Of a DNA stretch of 64,000 nucleotides, positions 33,481 through 44,930 are shown in pieces. Below the pieces are notes generated by a model. It was not told where the DNA came from, searched no databases, and worked only from the letters and a program-made list of their open reading frames with translations. The position numbers and the translations under genes are program-made. The stretch spans positions 287,170,200-287,234,199 of the forward strand of contig CM040125.1 in NCBI GenBank assembly GCA_022559845.1, given 5' to 3'. Within the stretch, counting starts at the first letter, position 1; each line of letters starts with the position of its first letter. This DNA comes from Amorphophallus konjac (Eukaryota > Streptophyta > Magnoliopsida > Alismatales > Araceae).

Positions 33481-35650
33481 TGATGGGGGCATCAAAAGCT
33501 ATACGGGTGGAACGTATTTGTGTGTTATGACTTGTATGGGATTGTACTTGTGTATTTATTTCATTTCTTTCATTTGGGCTCCTTGTAAGGCTTATAACAA
33601 GCCAATGGGCCACTTGTAATGTAAAGTCCATGGCTAGGTTGCCATTAGTAGAGTCCATTAGAAGCCTAGTTCATATTGGACCTTAATAGCCACTTAAGGC
33701 CCAAGTGGGCTTTCTCCTCTCATGGACCACCAAGACTTGGAAGGCCCAAGTCTAGACATGGGTTATTGGACTTGAGTGGTTGGCCTTGGACCAGCCTAGG
33801 CCCATGAGAAACCCATGAAGGGGGGCGCCCCATTCTTTTGCCTTATTAGGCTTGGTTGGTGAAAATTAGGTAAGTTTGAATGGAAATGGTCCAAGTTTGA
33901 TTAGATTAATGGTTAAAGTTTTGACCACATGGGAGAAATATTTAGGAACTCTCTAATATGCCCTTCCAAACCTTAGATCTATGGGCATTTAGTGTCTTTT
34001 TACATTTATTATATATAGTTTGTATTTTCCAATTGATTGAATTAATGAAAGTGAAAAAAGCATTGTGCAAGAGCCCCCCCCCTTGTGGGAATTTCGACCT
34101 CCCCTCTCTCTCCCCCTGGTTTTCTTCATCCCCAACCCCTAATTCTAGAGTGGAACCCTTCTATATCCTCCCCCTCAATCTCTGAGTTCATCTCCGGTGC
34201 CGCCGCCGCCGTTCGTGCCGCCTTTGAGCCGCCGCGAAGTCGACTTCGGTGTTCTGTCCATCCTGGACAGAAGCTTCTTCTCGGAATTCCTTCTATCAAC
34301 TCTAACATCCTCTTGATCTGAAATTTTCAGAGCTTGTTTCTATCTTGTATCCCCATCTCCACAAAAAATTTCACGTCCAAAATCCCTCGTTTAGTATTTT
34401 TCTATTTTCGTGAATCTTGCATTCCTAGATCTATTTTGTCTCTGTCTACAGTGACAGTAGCCCTATGTTTCTCACCTCCGACCCTCTTTTTGCTTTTTTC
34501 AAACCCTCCCAATTTTAATGAGGGTTCCTTCCATCAACCCCTCCACCCGTAATGTTTCTTGATTTTTGATCCGCCCTCTATCCATTTTTCAAATTTCGTG
34601 TTCTATCTCTGCTATAATGCTTTCAGTCAATTCCTAGATCCGACCACCCTCTAGTCAAAATATCAGAACAAATCACAGCCACCTTGAAACCCTTCATAAA
34701 AAATAGTTCCGATTTCCTCTCTTGATTTCCTACAAATTTGCTGAAGACCATAACTTCGGATTCGGACGTTCACATATCGATCAAAGGCAGTTCTCAGACA
34801 AATTCTCTGCAGATCTGAGAGTCTGGTCACAGTACAACAGCAACTCAACAATTCATTAAAGCCCAGATCCGTGCATATCCAGGCCAGATCTTCAATCCTA
34901 GATTAAATTATTTGAAGTTAGCTTTCCAACGGCGCCAGTTTCGTGTCGATCCAACATCGGGGTTGATCACAGCGTCCGTTCTCGCCGGGACGCGTGCTGA
35001 AAATCAGAAGCTGCAAATCCGTGGCCGGTTATTCCGACCGGTGCCGATCAGAGCCGCCCGGCCTCCGGCCGGTGAACCAGCGTGCCTCCACTCCAGGGAG
35101 CGCTCATCCAGGCATCCCCCACCACAGCGGTGCCACCGGGTCCCACACGGCCCCTCCGGACAGCACGTGGGCCCCACAGTCACAAGTTCGGGTGCTGCCG
35201 AAGAGACGCGAGAAGCCGCCCATCAACCCGAATTCGGTCCTCCCGGGCCCGTTTGTGTAGCCCTTTACCTCCCTACGTGGAGTGGGCAGTGATTCATTTG
35301 CTGTAATATGGTGTATTAATTATCCCGGGAGTACAAGTTTCGACCGGGTCCGTCTTCCCCATGCCGGGCGCGTGGAGGTATCATTTTCGCTCCCTTCTCG
35401 GCATTTTACTTACTTCATATATATTTAATTATGCCGCTGCTAGAGAGCATGTGTAGGGATATCTAGCTCGCTTTATCTATTCATTATCGCTGCTGCGAGA
35501 GAGTGCGAGACCGTCCCGTGACCCGATCCGGGCACACGAGAGAGCCAATCACCCTAGCTCATTGCCGGTTTCTCAACCGTGCACGTCCGACGCTTCCCTC
35601 GTTAAGGGACAATCGCGAGCTTGTCATGTCCGTGGTCTCATCCCGCATCA
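33481..35650 (+). repeat. Element B 5' LTR
   Basis: TGATGGGGGCATCA to CCCGCATCA. TATA box at 34010-34017. The downstream GC-rich part (34900-35300) has short open frames that are not supported as genes. Confidence 0.93.
34010..34017 (+). promoter_or_regulatory. TATA box of element B 5' LTR
   Basis: TATATATA about 530 bp into the LTR; conserved at 38479-38486 in the 3' LTR. Confidence 0.55.
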
Positions 35651-35653
35651 ATT

Positions 35654-35665
35654 TGGTATCAGAGC
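35654..35665 (+). promoter_or_regulatory. Primer binding site of element B (initiator tRNA-Met)
   Basis: TGGTATCAGAGC three bases after the LTR end. Confidence 0.9.
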
Positions 35666-35888
35666 AAGGTTGAGTCTAGGGTGTCCAACAAAAAGTGTCC
35701 TTTGCATTGCATCCCAATAACCCGGTATATCAAAATGTGTTGTCCGAACGTTAGGCTACGCCTATCGGGAAGGCCGCACACTTGCGCGAGTGATCTTCGG
35801 ATCGCTTATCTCCGCCACGTACCGAGTCTTGGTCGTCATGTTTAGGGTTGTAGTCCATTGTCTAGGTGGTTCATCTACTAGTCTCGAC

Positions 35889-36203
35889 ATGCCCACCCAT
35901 TTGTCCCTAATCCCCATGGATTCCCAAACACCCGGATGGTGGAGATACTATCTCAAATGGAAGGACCACCCGAACCATCCCACGAGGCCCGAAACCCGGG
36001 ACATCTACGGGTCCGATGACCCGAGTGTCTACCTAGAATGGGAAGCCATTATGGACGATTACTTCGAGGTGTACATTATGTACGGGCCCATGCAAGTCGA
36101 TGTTGCCAAAAGGTGAATTTTTGGTGAAGCCACCGTTACTTGGAGGAACATCAAATATTAGAGGGAGGATAGGAATCTATGGCCCATCGAGTCATGGTGG
36201 GAA
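35889..36203 (+). pseudogene. gag: Element B gag remnant
   Basis: Same frame as the following protein; plausible start ATG 35889 (MPTHLSLIPMD). Contains the gag block DDPSVYLEWEAIMDDYFE, aligned with the equivalent in C. In-frame stops at 36114-36116 and near 36159. No CCHC knuckle. The gag core is short and runs, as in A, straight into the proline-rich protein. Confidence 0.75.
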
Positions 36204-37499
36204 ATGAAGAGAGCGCTTAGGAGGGCCTACGTTCCCCGCCTACCTACCTCCAACCACGGAGGTCATACCACTCACCAACCCCACCAACTCACCCACAATC
36301 AAGTGGGCCACACCTCTACGCAATCCCACCCCTTCACCGCCATCCAAGCCCACCAAGGTGACCCCAATCTAGTGGCCCGCCCAGTCACCTCCAACCAGCC
36401 TCCCCTTGGCACCCCTATCCCAACCCACTCAAGTACCTCCAACCGAGTGGAAGCCCCGCTTATAGCCGAGCCTAGGACCACACCTAGGCCGAGGGACGAG
36501 GAGCGAGTCCGCCCCAAGGTCTCTACTCCAACCCGCTCCTTTGAAGAATTCAAGAAAATGATTTCGGATTTGTTGGACAGGATAAGTGCTTCTTCACCTC
36601 TCGTAGGTGCTCCATCACCACCCTCTCCTTCCGAGCTCTATTCGGAACCTTCTTCTTTGGAGCTACCAAAGCCCGAGCCACCCGTGTTTCTTACGGGAAC
36701 ACTTTACACAGCCGAGCCACTTCTTAGTTGGCTCAAGGATGGCTTGGTCCCACCTCCCTTTCCATCCATGGACCCCATTCTACCTATAGTGCCGGTCAAC
36801 TCATTCCATCCCACATTTCGATCTCGTCACCATGTTGATACGTTGGACGATCTTGTCATGGGATTAGATTCACAATGGGAGTTGACGCATCTTTTGGCCC
36901 GAGGCTTTGACCAACCCGCTAGTCTTAGCTTCACCCATCCGACCTTCGGGTCCATTAGCTCCGAGTGCACCGTGGGTTGTGTCACCACGGAGGTTCTTCT
37001 ACTTCTCCCGCTACCGGACGAGCCCGAATTCATACCCTTTTGTCCGAGGGAGGAATCATACTTCTTGCCTACGATCCCCGTCCCACCCGTCACCATTCAA
37101 GAAGGTGACTATCCACACCTTCAAAACTTCTACACGTGGGACCGTGACTTGTGGGAACCCACCATAAGGGGTCATACCTTCTTTGATCCCTTTGACCCAC
37201 TCCCTAGTGGATCCTTAGACCCTTCATATTCACTTCACTTCTTCGAGGGAGTCAGCTACCACACCCCTTCCCCACGGGCCGGGTCGTCTATGCCCACCAA
37301 GCCCGTACCCTTACAAGATACACCATCATCTAGGGGAGATACTCTTGACCCTCCCACATCCACATCCCATATGCATGCATGGCCCACCTTAGGAGGTCTA
37401 GGATTTCCACATGATGTCAACCACCGGTTACGTCAGATGCGTGTATGGCACACGTTCGGGTGTCCTGGTCCGCCGTCACCCATGTACGGGTCGGACTAA
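36204..37499 (+). CDS. Unrecognised proline-rich protein of element B, related to that of A
   Basis: A frame of 431 codons in phase with the gag remnant. N-terminal 130 residues are rich in Pro, Thr, His and Ser. Residues about 170-285 hold the block shared with A: EPLLSWLKDG, LPIVPVNSFHPTF, VDTLDDLVMG, WELTHLL, GSISSECTVGCVT, LPDEPE. Later come FFDPFDPLPSGS (A has YDPFDPFQWGS) and, near the end, HTFGCPGPPSP, one copy of the motif present four times in A. It has no catalytic or zinc-binding motif that I can see. Conservation between two otherwise different element families suggests that the protein was selected for. Confidence 0.7.
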   Translation: MKRALRRAYVPRLPTSNHGGHTTHQPHQLTHNQVGHTSTQSHPFTAIQAHQGDPNLVARPVTSNQPPLGTPIPTHSSTSNRVEAPLIAEPRTTPRPRDEERVRPKVSTPTRSFEEFKKMISDLLDRISASSPLVGAPSPPSPSELYSEPSSLELPKPEPPVFLTGTLYTAEPLLSWLKDGLVPPPFPSMDPILPIVPVNSFHPTFRSRHHVDTLDDLVMGLDSQWELTHLLARGFDQPASLSFTHPTFGSISSECTVGCVTTEVLLLLPLPDEPEFIPFCPREESYFLPTIPVPPVTIQEGDYPHLQNFYTWDRDLWEPTIRGHTFFDPFDPLPSGSLDPSYSLHFFEGVSYHTPSPRAGSSMPTKPVPLQDTPSSRGDTLDPPTSTSHMHAWPTLGGLGFPHDVNHRLRQMRVWHTFGCPGPPSPMYGSD

Positions 37500-37950
37500 C
37501 ATTAGGTATGTCTAGGGTCATATATGAGTCGGTATTGTCTCTTCTTTGTGTGGTTTGTTTGTGTGATTTGTTTTGTGTGTAGTTTGAGAGTCTGCATGTG
37601 TCTTGTGCAAGCTCGTTGTCGTTCTCTTATAAGTAAGAGGCGATTGGACTCACTCGATGAGTATGGGGTCGGTTCTACATCTATACCCGGATCAGTCACC
37701 TACAGGGACTCAGTGGTGATTCCTAGTGAGTCTTCGAGCCGCCACCTCCCTTTTTGAGAGTGCCCCATTCGGAGTGTCCACCTCTGGCCCATAGCAGCTT
37801 GTGCATATCGATTATATATGGAATGAGCAGGTGATGGTCACTTAGAGCGGAGCATACCCGCGTTACTTGGCACGGTGACGGATCCACCGAAGTACTTGAG
37901 CATCTATACCCCTACTCGACGGGGTCGAGTTCCTCCCACCCGGGGAGAAT
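37500..37950 (+). pseudogene. Degenerate integrase C-terminal remnant (element B)
   Basis: A short frame here (DEYGVGSTSIPG, VVIPSESSS) parallels the integrase tail of C (EEYGISPTFNVAD, VVPSEEIEP), and CTACTCGACGGGGTCGAG matches C near 52460. The rest is scrambled. It shows that B once ended as A does. The purine-rich CGGGGAGAAT at 37941-37950 adjoins the 3' LTR and may be its polypurine tract. Confidence 0.6.
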
Positions 37951-40117
37951 TGATGGGGACATCAAAAGCTATACGGGTGGAACGTATTTGTGTGTTATGA
38001 CTTGTATGGGATTGTACTTGTGTATTTGTTTCATTTCTTTCATTTGGTCTCCTTGTAAGCTTATAACAAGCCAATGGGCCACTTGTAATGTAAAGTCCAT
38101 GGCTAGGTTGCCATTAGTAGAGTCCATTAGAAGCCTAGTTCATATTGGACCTTAATAGCCACTTAAGGCCCAGGTGGGCTTTCTCCTCTCATGGACCACC
38201 AAGACTTGGAAGGCCCGAGTCTAGACATGGGTTATTGGACTTGAGTGGTTGGCCTTGGACCAGCCTAGGCCCATGAGTAGCCCATGAAGGGGGGCGCCCC
38301 ATTCTTTGGCCTTATTAGGCTTGGTTGGTGAAAATTAGGTAAGTTTGAATGGAAATGGTCCAAGTTTGATTAGATTAATGGTTAAAGTTTTGACCACATG
38401 GGAGAAATATTTAGGAACTCCATAATATGCCCTTCCAAACCTTAGATCTATGGGCATTTGGTGTCTTTTTACATTTATTATATATAGTTTGTATTTTCCA
38501 ATTGATTGAATTAATGAAAGTGAAAAAAGCATTGTGCAAGAGCCCCCCCTTGTGGGAATTTCGACCTCCCCTCTCTCTCCCCCTGGTTTTCTTCATCCCC
38601 AACCCCCAATTCTAGAGTGGAACCCTTCTATATCCTCCCCCTCAATCTCTGAGTTCATATCCGGTGCCGCCGCCGCCGTTCGTGCCGCCTTCGAGCCGCC
38701 GCGAAGTCGACTTCAGTGTTCTGTCCATCCTGGACAGAAGCTTCTTCTCGGAATTCCTTCTATCAAATCCGACATCCTCTTGATCTGAAATTTTCATAGG
38801 TTGTTCCTATCTTGTATCCCCATCTCCACAAAACATTTCACGTCCAAAATCCCTCGTTTAGTATTTTTCCATTTTCGTGCATCTTTCATTTCCAGATCTG
38901 TTTTATCTCTGTCTACAGTGACAGCAGCCCTGTGTTTCTCACCTCCGACCCTCTTTTTGATTTTTCCAAACCCTCCCAATTTTAATGGGGGTTCCTTCCA
39001 TCAACCCCTACACCCATAATGTTTCTTGATTTTTGATCCACCCTCTATCTATTTTTCAAAATTCGTGTTCTATCTCTGCTACAGTGCTTTTAGTCAATTC
39101 CCAGATCCGACCACCCTCTAGTCAAAAAATCAGAAACAATCACAGCCACCTCTAAACCCTTCATACAAAATAGTTCCGATTTCCTCTCTTGATTTCCTAC
39201 AAATTTGATGAAGACCACAACTTCAGATTCAGACATTCACATATCGGTCAAAGGCAGTTCTCAGAAAACTTCTCTGCAGATCTGAGAGTCCGGTCACTGT
39301 ACAAAAGCAACTCAACAATTCATTAAAGCCCAAATCCATGCAGATCCAGGCTAGATATTCAATTCTAGATTAAAGTATTTGAAGTTATCTTTCCAACGGC
39401 GCCAGTTTCGTGTCGATTCGACATCGGGGCTGATCGCAGCGTCCGTTCTCGCCGGGACGCGCGCTGAAAACCAGAAGCTGCAAATCCGTGGCCGGTTATT
39501 CCGACCGGTGCCGATCGGAGCCGCCCGGCCTCCGACCGACGAACCAGCGTGCCTCCACTCCAGGGAGCGCTCATCCAGGCATCCCCCACCATAGCGGTGC
39601 CACCGGGTCCCACACGGCCCCTCCGGACAGCACGTGGGCCCCACAGTCACAAGTTCGGGTGCTGCCGAAGAGACGCGAGAAGCCGCCCGTCAACCCGAAT
39701 TCGGTCCTCCCGGGCCCGTTTCTGTAGCCCTTTACCTCCCTGCGTGGAGTGGGCAGTAATTCATTTGCTGTAATATGGTGTATTAATCATCCCGGGAGTA
39801 CGAGTTTCGGCCGGGTCCGTCTTCCCCACGCCGGGCACGTGGAGGTATCGTTTTCACTCCCTTCTCGGCATTTTACTTACTTCATATATATTTGTTTATG
39901 CCGCTGCTAGAGAGCATGTGTAGGGATATCTAGCTCGCTTTATCTGTTCATTACCGCTGCTGCGAGAGAGTGCGAGACCGTCCCGTGACCCGATCCGGGC
40001 ACACGAGAGAGCCGATCACCCTAGCTCATTGCCGGTTTCTCAACCGCGCACGTCCGACGCTTCCCTCGTTAAGGGACAATCGCGAGCTTGTCATGTCCGT
40101 GGTCTCGTCCCGCATCA
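37951..40117 (+). repeat. Element B 3' LTR
   Basis: TGATGGGGACATCA to CCCGCATCA, followed by the duplicated CCTTG. TATA box at 38479-38486. Confidence 0.93.
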
Positions 40118-40122
40118 CCTTG

Positions 40123-41179
40123 CCTCGAAGCGAGTTAGATAATGACCGTTTCTTGATATTTAGTCAAGGGGTGGAGCCTTATTAAATAGGCAGGAAAAAC
40201 ATAATAGAAATAATGCGATGCATATGAAGGTATTTTTGGATTTTGGAAAATATATTCAATTTTTTTTTGTGTGTTTTGGAAATATTTGATGTTTTTGGAT
40301 TTTTGAAATATGTGGTCTTTTAGATTTTTGAAATATATATGATGTTTTTAGATTTTGAAATATATGTTGTTTTTAGATTTTGAAATATATGTTGTTTTTG
40401 GATTTTGAAAACCAGGTCTTTCCCTTAGCAACGCGAGCCCTCCGCATCGTATTGAGAGTCCCGAGGTTGGCGTGCAATGAGGTGACAACCCCTGACCAAG
40501 GCCCAGATTTTCATGACGGTGTTTCTACAAGGGCCATACCCAGGGTACTAGTTTCAATCCTGAAAAAGGAAAATAGAACACGGGGGTAAGCTTAGGCCAG
40601 ACTTAGAAGTTTTTAGGACTTGAGTTCCTCTCCAGACAACCCATTAAAAATTTAGTCTGTTGCGCCGGGGCTTTGTGTCCGTCATCGAACCTTAGTCCAC
40701 TCTAGGCATGCGTGCGACCGGGCTTATTTGTCCCGCGGGGAACTGTACTGCCACTCTTGTCATGCCTAGACTTCTTTTTCTTTCTTATTTTTTGGAGCTT
40801 TGGAATCATATTCAATAGACCTTCAATATGATACTTTTGATTTTTTTTATCGTAGAGATCAATCCTTTGCTTTCTTTTTCTTGCTCTTTTGCTTGTGGCG
40901 TTAGGTCATAACGGACTGCCCCTATTTGAGACCTCCTCTCGTCAGGGTGCCTGGATTGGTTGCCGCCTCCTTATTTACTTCTTGCCCCTGGATTCAGCCG
41001 ATGGAAGGAATGAACAGGGACTTCAATTTTCCCCCAATGCATGGCCAAGGAGAAACGGTGTCTTTTAAAGCTGGAAACCTGACCAGGGATGTCGTGTAGT
41101 GTGTGATTGCCTTTACTCGGGACCCTTTTTAGAGAAATAGGAGGAACATCTTGTTGCCCGGGGTGGCACTGATTAGACT
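40123..41179 (-). other. E 3' region between integrase and the B insertion
   Basis: No gene seen. It continues the E region on the left side of B. It contains the short AT-rich tandem repeat at 40229-40410. Confidence 0.5.
40229..40410. repeat. AT-rich tandem repeat, about 25-bp unit
   Basis: About six imperfect copies of a unit like GTTTTTAGATTTTGAAATAT. Confidence 0.8.
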
Positions 41180-42700
41180 CTAAGGAAAGAACCGCTTAAG
41201 GTACAACCCATTCCACGGGTGAGAGAGCTCCTCACCTTCCGCATTTACTAAGCGATAAGCATTCCCTGGATAAGCTTCTTTCACGACAAACGGCCCTTCC
41301 CAGTTAGGTTGCAATTTAGACCTAGGACCTGCAGACCGAATGAATTTGCATTTCAAAACCATTTCACCTATTTGAAATTTACGTTCGATTACCTTCTTTT
41401 GAAAATAACGCGAAACTCTCTTTTGATAAACGGATACATGATCGGCCACGTTCATCCTCTTCTCATCTAAGAGTTCCAACTAGACAAGCAGCGCCTCTCG
41501 ACGTTCATCGAGATTAAGTTCTTTATCGAGCTGCACTCTAAGGGAAGGGATCAAGATCTCATATGAGAGCACCGCCTCCATCCCGAAGGTAAGAGCATAG
41601 GGACTTTGTCATGTGGGAGTACGGACGGAGGTGCGGTAAGCCCACAGAGCTTCCACTAATTTTTCTGGCCAATCGGAAAACTTATGAGATTCGCATGTTT
41701 TCTTTATGATTTTAAGAAGGGTTTTATTAGTGGCCTCTGCTTGACCATTGCCTTGTGGATAATATGGAGATGAATGATGCAATGCAATGTTGAACTTCTT
41801 ACATAGGTCCTTGAGCTCTTGAGATACAAACTTGGGTCCGTTGTCGGTGATGATGCTACTTGGCACTCCGAACCGCGAGATGATATTCTTCATGATAAAG
41901 CGGCACACCGTTGAAGCTTTGATCTCTGCGTACGCCTCGGCTTCGGCCCGTTTGGTGAAGTACTCAGTGGCGGTAAGGATAAAGGATTTCTGCTTGGTCT
42001 GAGAATTAGGATCACCGAGCGGGCCGACAACGTCGAAAGCCCACATAGAGAATGGCCAAGGAGCAGAGAGAGGGTGGAGTGATGAAGCTGGAGCATGGAT
42101 TTTATCAGCATGGAGTTGGCACTTAAGACACCTCCGGACATAGAGGGAGCAATCTTCCTCTAGAGTGGGCCAATAGTAGCCCTGCCTAAGGATTTTCTTC
42201 GCTAGAGCCTGGCCATTGACATGACCTCCACACTCACTAGAATGGGCTGCTTCAGCCACTTTCCAAGCCTCATTATCATCCAAGCATCTCATGAGCATTC
42301 CATTAGTAGCGCGCCTGTATAGTCCTCCTGCAACAATAGTATACCTTGAGGCGGCTCTTCTTATTGACTTGCACTGCTCGGCGTTTGCCTCTTTTGGGAA
42401 TGATCACTCTTTGCAAAACAACTCGATTTCATGATACCAAGGCAATTCTTCTTCATCCAAAATCTCTTCTAACTCCATTAGAGATACTTCCTTGAGATCT
42501 TCCTTCTCAGCCCTCGCCTCTACAGCTTTCCTAAGGTTGATGAACCAAGGGTCCTGAAGAGAGGGTGCGTCCAATCTCTGAACGACGATAGTCTCAGTGT
42601 TCCGACTGAGAGGAAAAGATAGAGAGGAAGCAAGAGATGCTAGAGCGTCAGCTAGGATGTTCTGAGAATGGGGAGTATGGATGTAGATTAGCTTACGAAA
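41180..42700 (-). pseudogene. pol: Element E integrase (Tat-type)
   Basis: Minus strand, one frame with stops. Linker from the second RNase H, then a zinc finger (AHSSECGGHVNG, CLKCQLHA). The catalytic core shows the DDE triad: FDVVGPLG, ITDNGPKF, and NGQAEATNK. The C-terminal domain has FQIGEMVLKC and LQPNWEGPFVVKEAYPGNAY, ending near 41180 after LYLKRFFP. In-frame stops: TAG near 42698, TGA at 41609-41611 (after RTSVRTPT) and TAG near 41481. The three catalytic residues are intact, so inactivity is due to stops. No chromodomain, as expected for Tat. Confidence 0.88.
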
Positions 42701-43560
42701 TTACCTAGCAAGAAGCATGACCAAATCTTGATAGGGTTTGAGTTTGGGGTCACGAGTACGGTAAGTGGATAGAACTTGCCGTAAGATGAGCTGAGAGTCT
42801 CCGATGATGTTCAAATAATGCGCACCTAGGAGATAGGCGTGCTTCAGTCCAGCCAGGAGAGCTTCGTAGTCAGCGATGTTGTTGGTAGCAGGAAATCGAA
42901 GATGATAAGCAAAGGGAATAGTTACTCCTTCGGGAGTAAGCAGAACATCGCCGATCCCTCGACCTTGAGAATTAAGTGCACCATCGAAGTGCAGAGACCA
43001 GAAGAGATGGTGAGAGAGAACTGAGAGATGTTCATAAGGGAAATCGTCCTGAATAGAATCAGTGTGAGGAATAGGAAGATGGGCAAGATGCTCAGCGATG
43101 GCATATCCTTTGACCGCCTTCTGAACGACAAATGTGATCTCGAATTGAGAGAGGAAGCTCTGCCAGCGAGCTAACCTACTAGAAAGGACGAGCTTTTCTA
43201 AGAGATAGCGAATCGGGTCCATTCTAGAGATCAACCTAACTACGTGGGCAAGGAAATAGTGTTTAAGCTTCTGAGCTACCCACACTAAGGCGGCACAAGT
43301 CTTCTCCATAGCGGTGTATCTGGACTCAGCTGGGTTGAACAACCGAGAGAGGTAATAAGCAGCCCGCTCTTTCCCTTCATCGTCTACTTGTGCTAATACC
43401 GCCCCTAGGGAGTCTTCAATAACCGAGATGTATAGGATTAGGGGTTTCCCAGGGACAGGAGGTTGCAAAACCGGGGGATTGGATAGATATTCCTTTAAGT
43501 CCTCGTAGACCTTTTGACAATCTTCATTCCATTCAAACTTAACCCCCGCCTTAAGCAATT
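42701..43560 (-). pseudogene. pol: Element E tandem RNase H domains (degenerate plus second, Tat-specific)
   Basis: First the RT connection and an RNase H remnant: LYISVIEDSLGAVLAQ, where the usual catalytic Asp is Ser, and RYTAMEKTCAALVW. After a linker comes a second RNase H: LHFDGALNSQGRG, IADYEALLAGLKHA, IIGDSQLILRQV, with Asp, Glu and Asp in the expected places. A decayed first and an intact-looking second RNase H is the known pattern of the Tat lineage, which gained an archaeal-type domain. This is the best single piece of evidence for placing E in Tat. Confidence 0.85.
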
Positions 43561-44460
43561 CATAAAATGGACGGCACCTTTAAGAATGTTGGGATATGAA
43601 TCTTCTAATGAATTACAATCGACCAATCAATCCTCAAAGTTCCGTAATGTTCTTAGGCGGAGGCATGTCCATGACGGCCTGTGCTTTGTTAGGATCAATC
43701 TGGATCCCCCGTTTGCTCACTATGAAACCTAACAGCTTCCCTGAAGAGACTCCAAATACACACTTCTTCGGATTCATCTTAAGCTTGTACTCCCTGGCTC
43801 TTTGCAGCACCTTAGCCAGAATAGAGGGGTGTTCTTCTTTGGTTCTTGACTTCACCAAATGTCATCCACGTAAGCTTCCATATAGATATGCATCATGTCG
43901 TGGAAGATGGCCATCATCACCCTTTGATAGGTGGCACCTGCATTCTTCAGATCGAACGGCATAACCACATAACAATATGTGCCCCAGGGCGTGGTGAAGG
44001 AGTTTTTCTCTTGATCTTCTGGAGCGAGATGGATTTGATTGTATCCTGAGTAACCATCCATGAATGACAACGATTTGTACCCAGCAGTACTGTCGACCAA
44101 GACATCAATGTGAGGCAGCGATAAATCATCCTTGGGACATGCTTTATTGAGATCCCTGAAATCAATGCAAATACGCACCTTGCCATCCTTCTTGATGATA
44201 GGGACTATGTTTGCCACCCACTGAGGATATAGAACAACTCTAATGAATCTGGCCTTATATAACTTGTCAACTTCTTCTTTAATCCTTAAGGCCATGTGGG
44301 GGTGAAATCTTCTTGACCATTGTTTCACAGGTGTTGCCCCTAGTTTAAGCACGAGTCGATGTTCCACTAAAGAGGGGTTAAGACCTGGCATGTCCTCATA
44401 AGACCAGGCGAAGGAATCGCTATACTCACTTAGAACCTTGATCAAATCTTCTTCTACTTA
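43561..44460 (-). pseudogene. pol: Element E reverse transcriptase (Tat-type)
   Basis: Minus strand. Motifs: PIIKKDGKVRICIDFRDLNK, SFMDGYSGYNQI, VMPFDLKNAGATYQR (Asp where Gly is usual), EAYVDDI (the catalytic YxDD box) and LGFIVSKRGI. A one-base deletion just after YVDDI (near 43855) shifts the frame, and a TGA follows near 43633. The N-terminal part is in frame with the acidic segment at 44462-44949. Confidence 0.9.
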
Positions 44461-44461
44461 T

Positions 44462-44930
44462 GGAGGGAGATTAGCGGCAATAACAATGGGCCTTGGGTCT
44501 TCTTCAGTTCCCAGATTGATTTCCTTCATAGGTTCATCCACGGCTGACGACGGCTCGTCGAATTTCTTAAGTCCTTATGTGTACAGATCAGCAGTGTCAT
44601 CTACGTCACTGTCCTCATTAACCGGATCTTTTTCATCCAGGATTTCATAGACGCCGAGTCCGTCATCGCTCCACACCCCTTCTATTTCTTCTTCCTCTTC
44701 AATCATAATTGCCGTAGCAACAAATTCTGGACATTTCAAAAGGGCATGACAACGCTGAGCTAGGTCTTGCAAGAACCTATCAGGAACAGATTTGGGAGAA
44801 CGCGCAAGCGGGCGCGGCTCAGAGGAGGAAGGGTTGGACAACCTAGAACAAGACCCTACTTCTTTAGACGTAACTAATTCTACTTCCCTAGACTCGATAG
44901 ACCCTAATCCTAACCTAGAAGAAAGGAGAC
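44462..44930 (-). pseudogene. Element E protease-RT spacer, downstream part
   Basis: Acidic region (EEEEEIEGVWSDDGLG, EDSDVDDTADLYT) between protease and RT. It was split by element C. Its frame matches that of 54629-54968 once C and one copy of GAGAC are removed, so C entered an open frame. One in-frame stop near 44575 precedes RT. Confidence 0.7.

Larger units (their letters stand above)
33481..40117 (+). mobile_element. Element B: non-autonomous Ty3/gypsy-type LTR retrotransposon
   Basis: A complete 6.6 kb element inserted in the E 3' region, flanked by the exact 5-bp duplication CCTTG (33476-33480 and 40118-40122). LTRs of 2170 and 2167 bp, a tRNA-Met primer site and a 2.3 kb interior. 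The interior has a decayed gag start, a 431-codon proline-rich frame related to that of element A, and a degenerate integrase tail. No protease, RT, RNase H or integrase core remains. The LTR sequence differs from A and C apart from the TGATGGGGACATCA start, so it is a separate family with the same plan as A. Confidence 0.92.

Noticed and set aside
34900..35310. Overlapping open frames of 70-126 codons, repeated near 39370-39780
   Set aside because: They lie in the GC-rich transcribed part of the B LTRs, have no domain and differ in length between the two LTRs.
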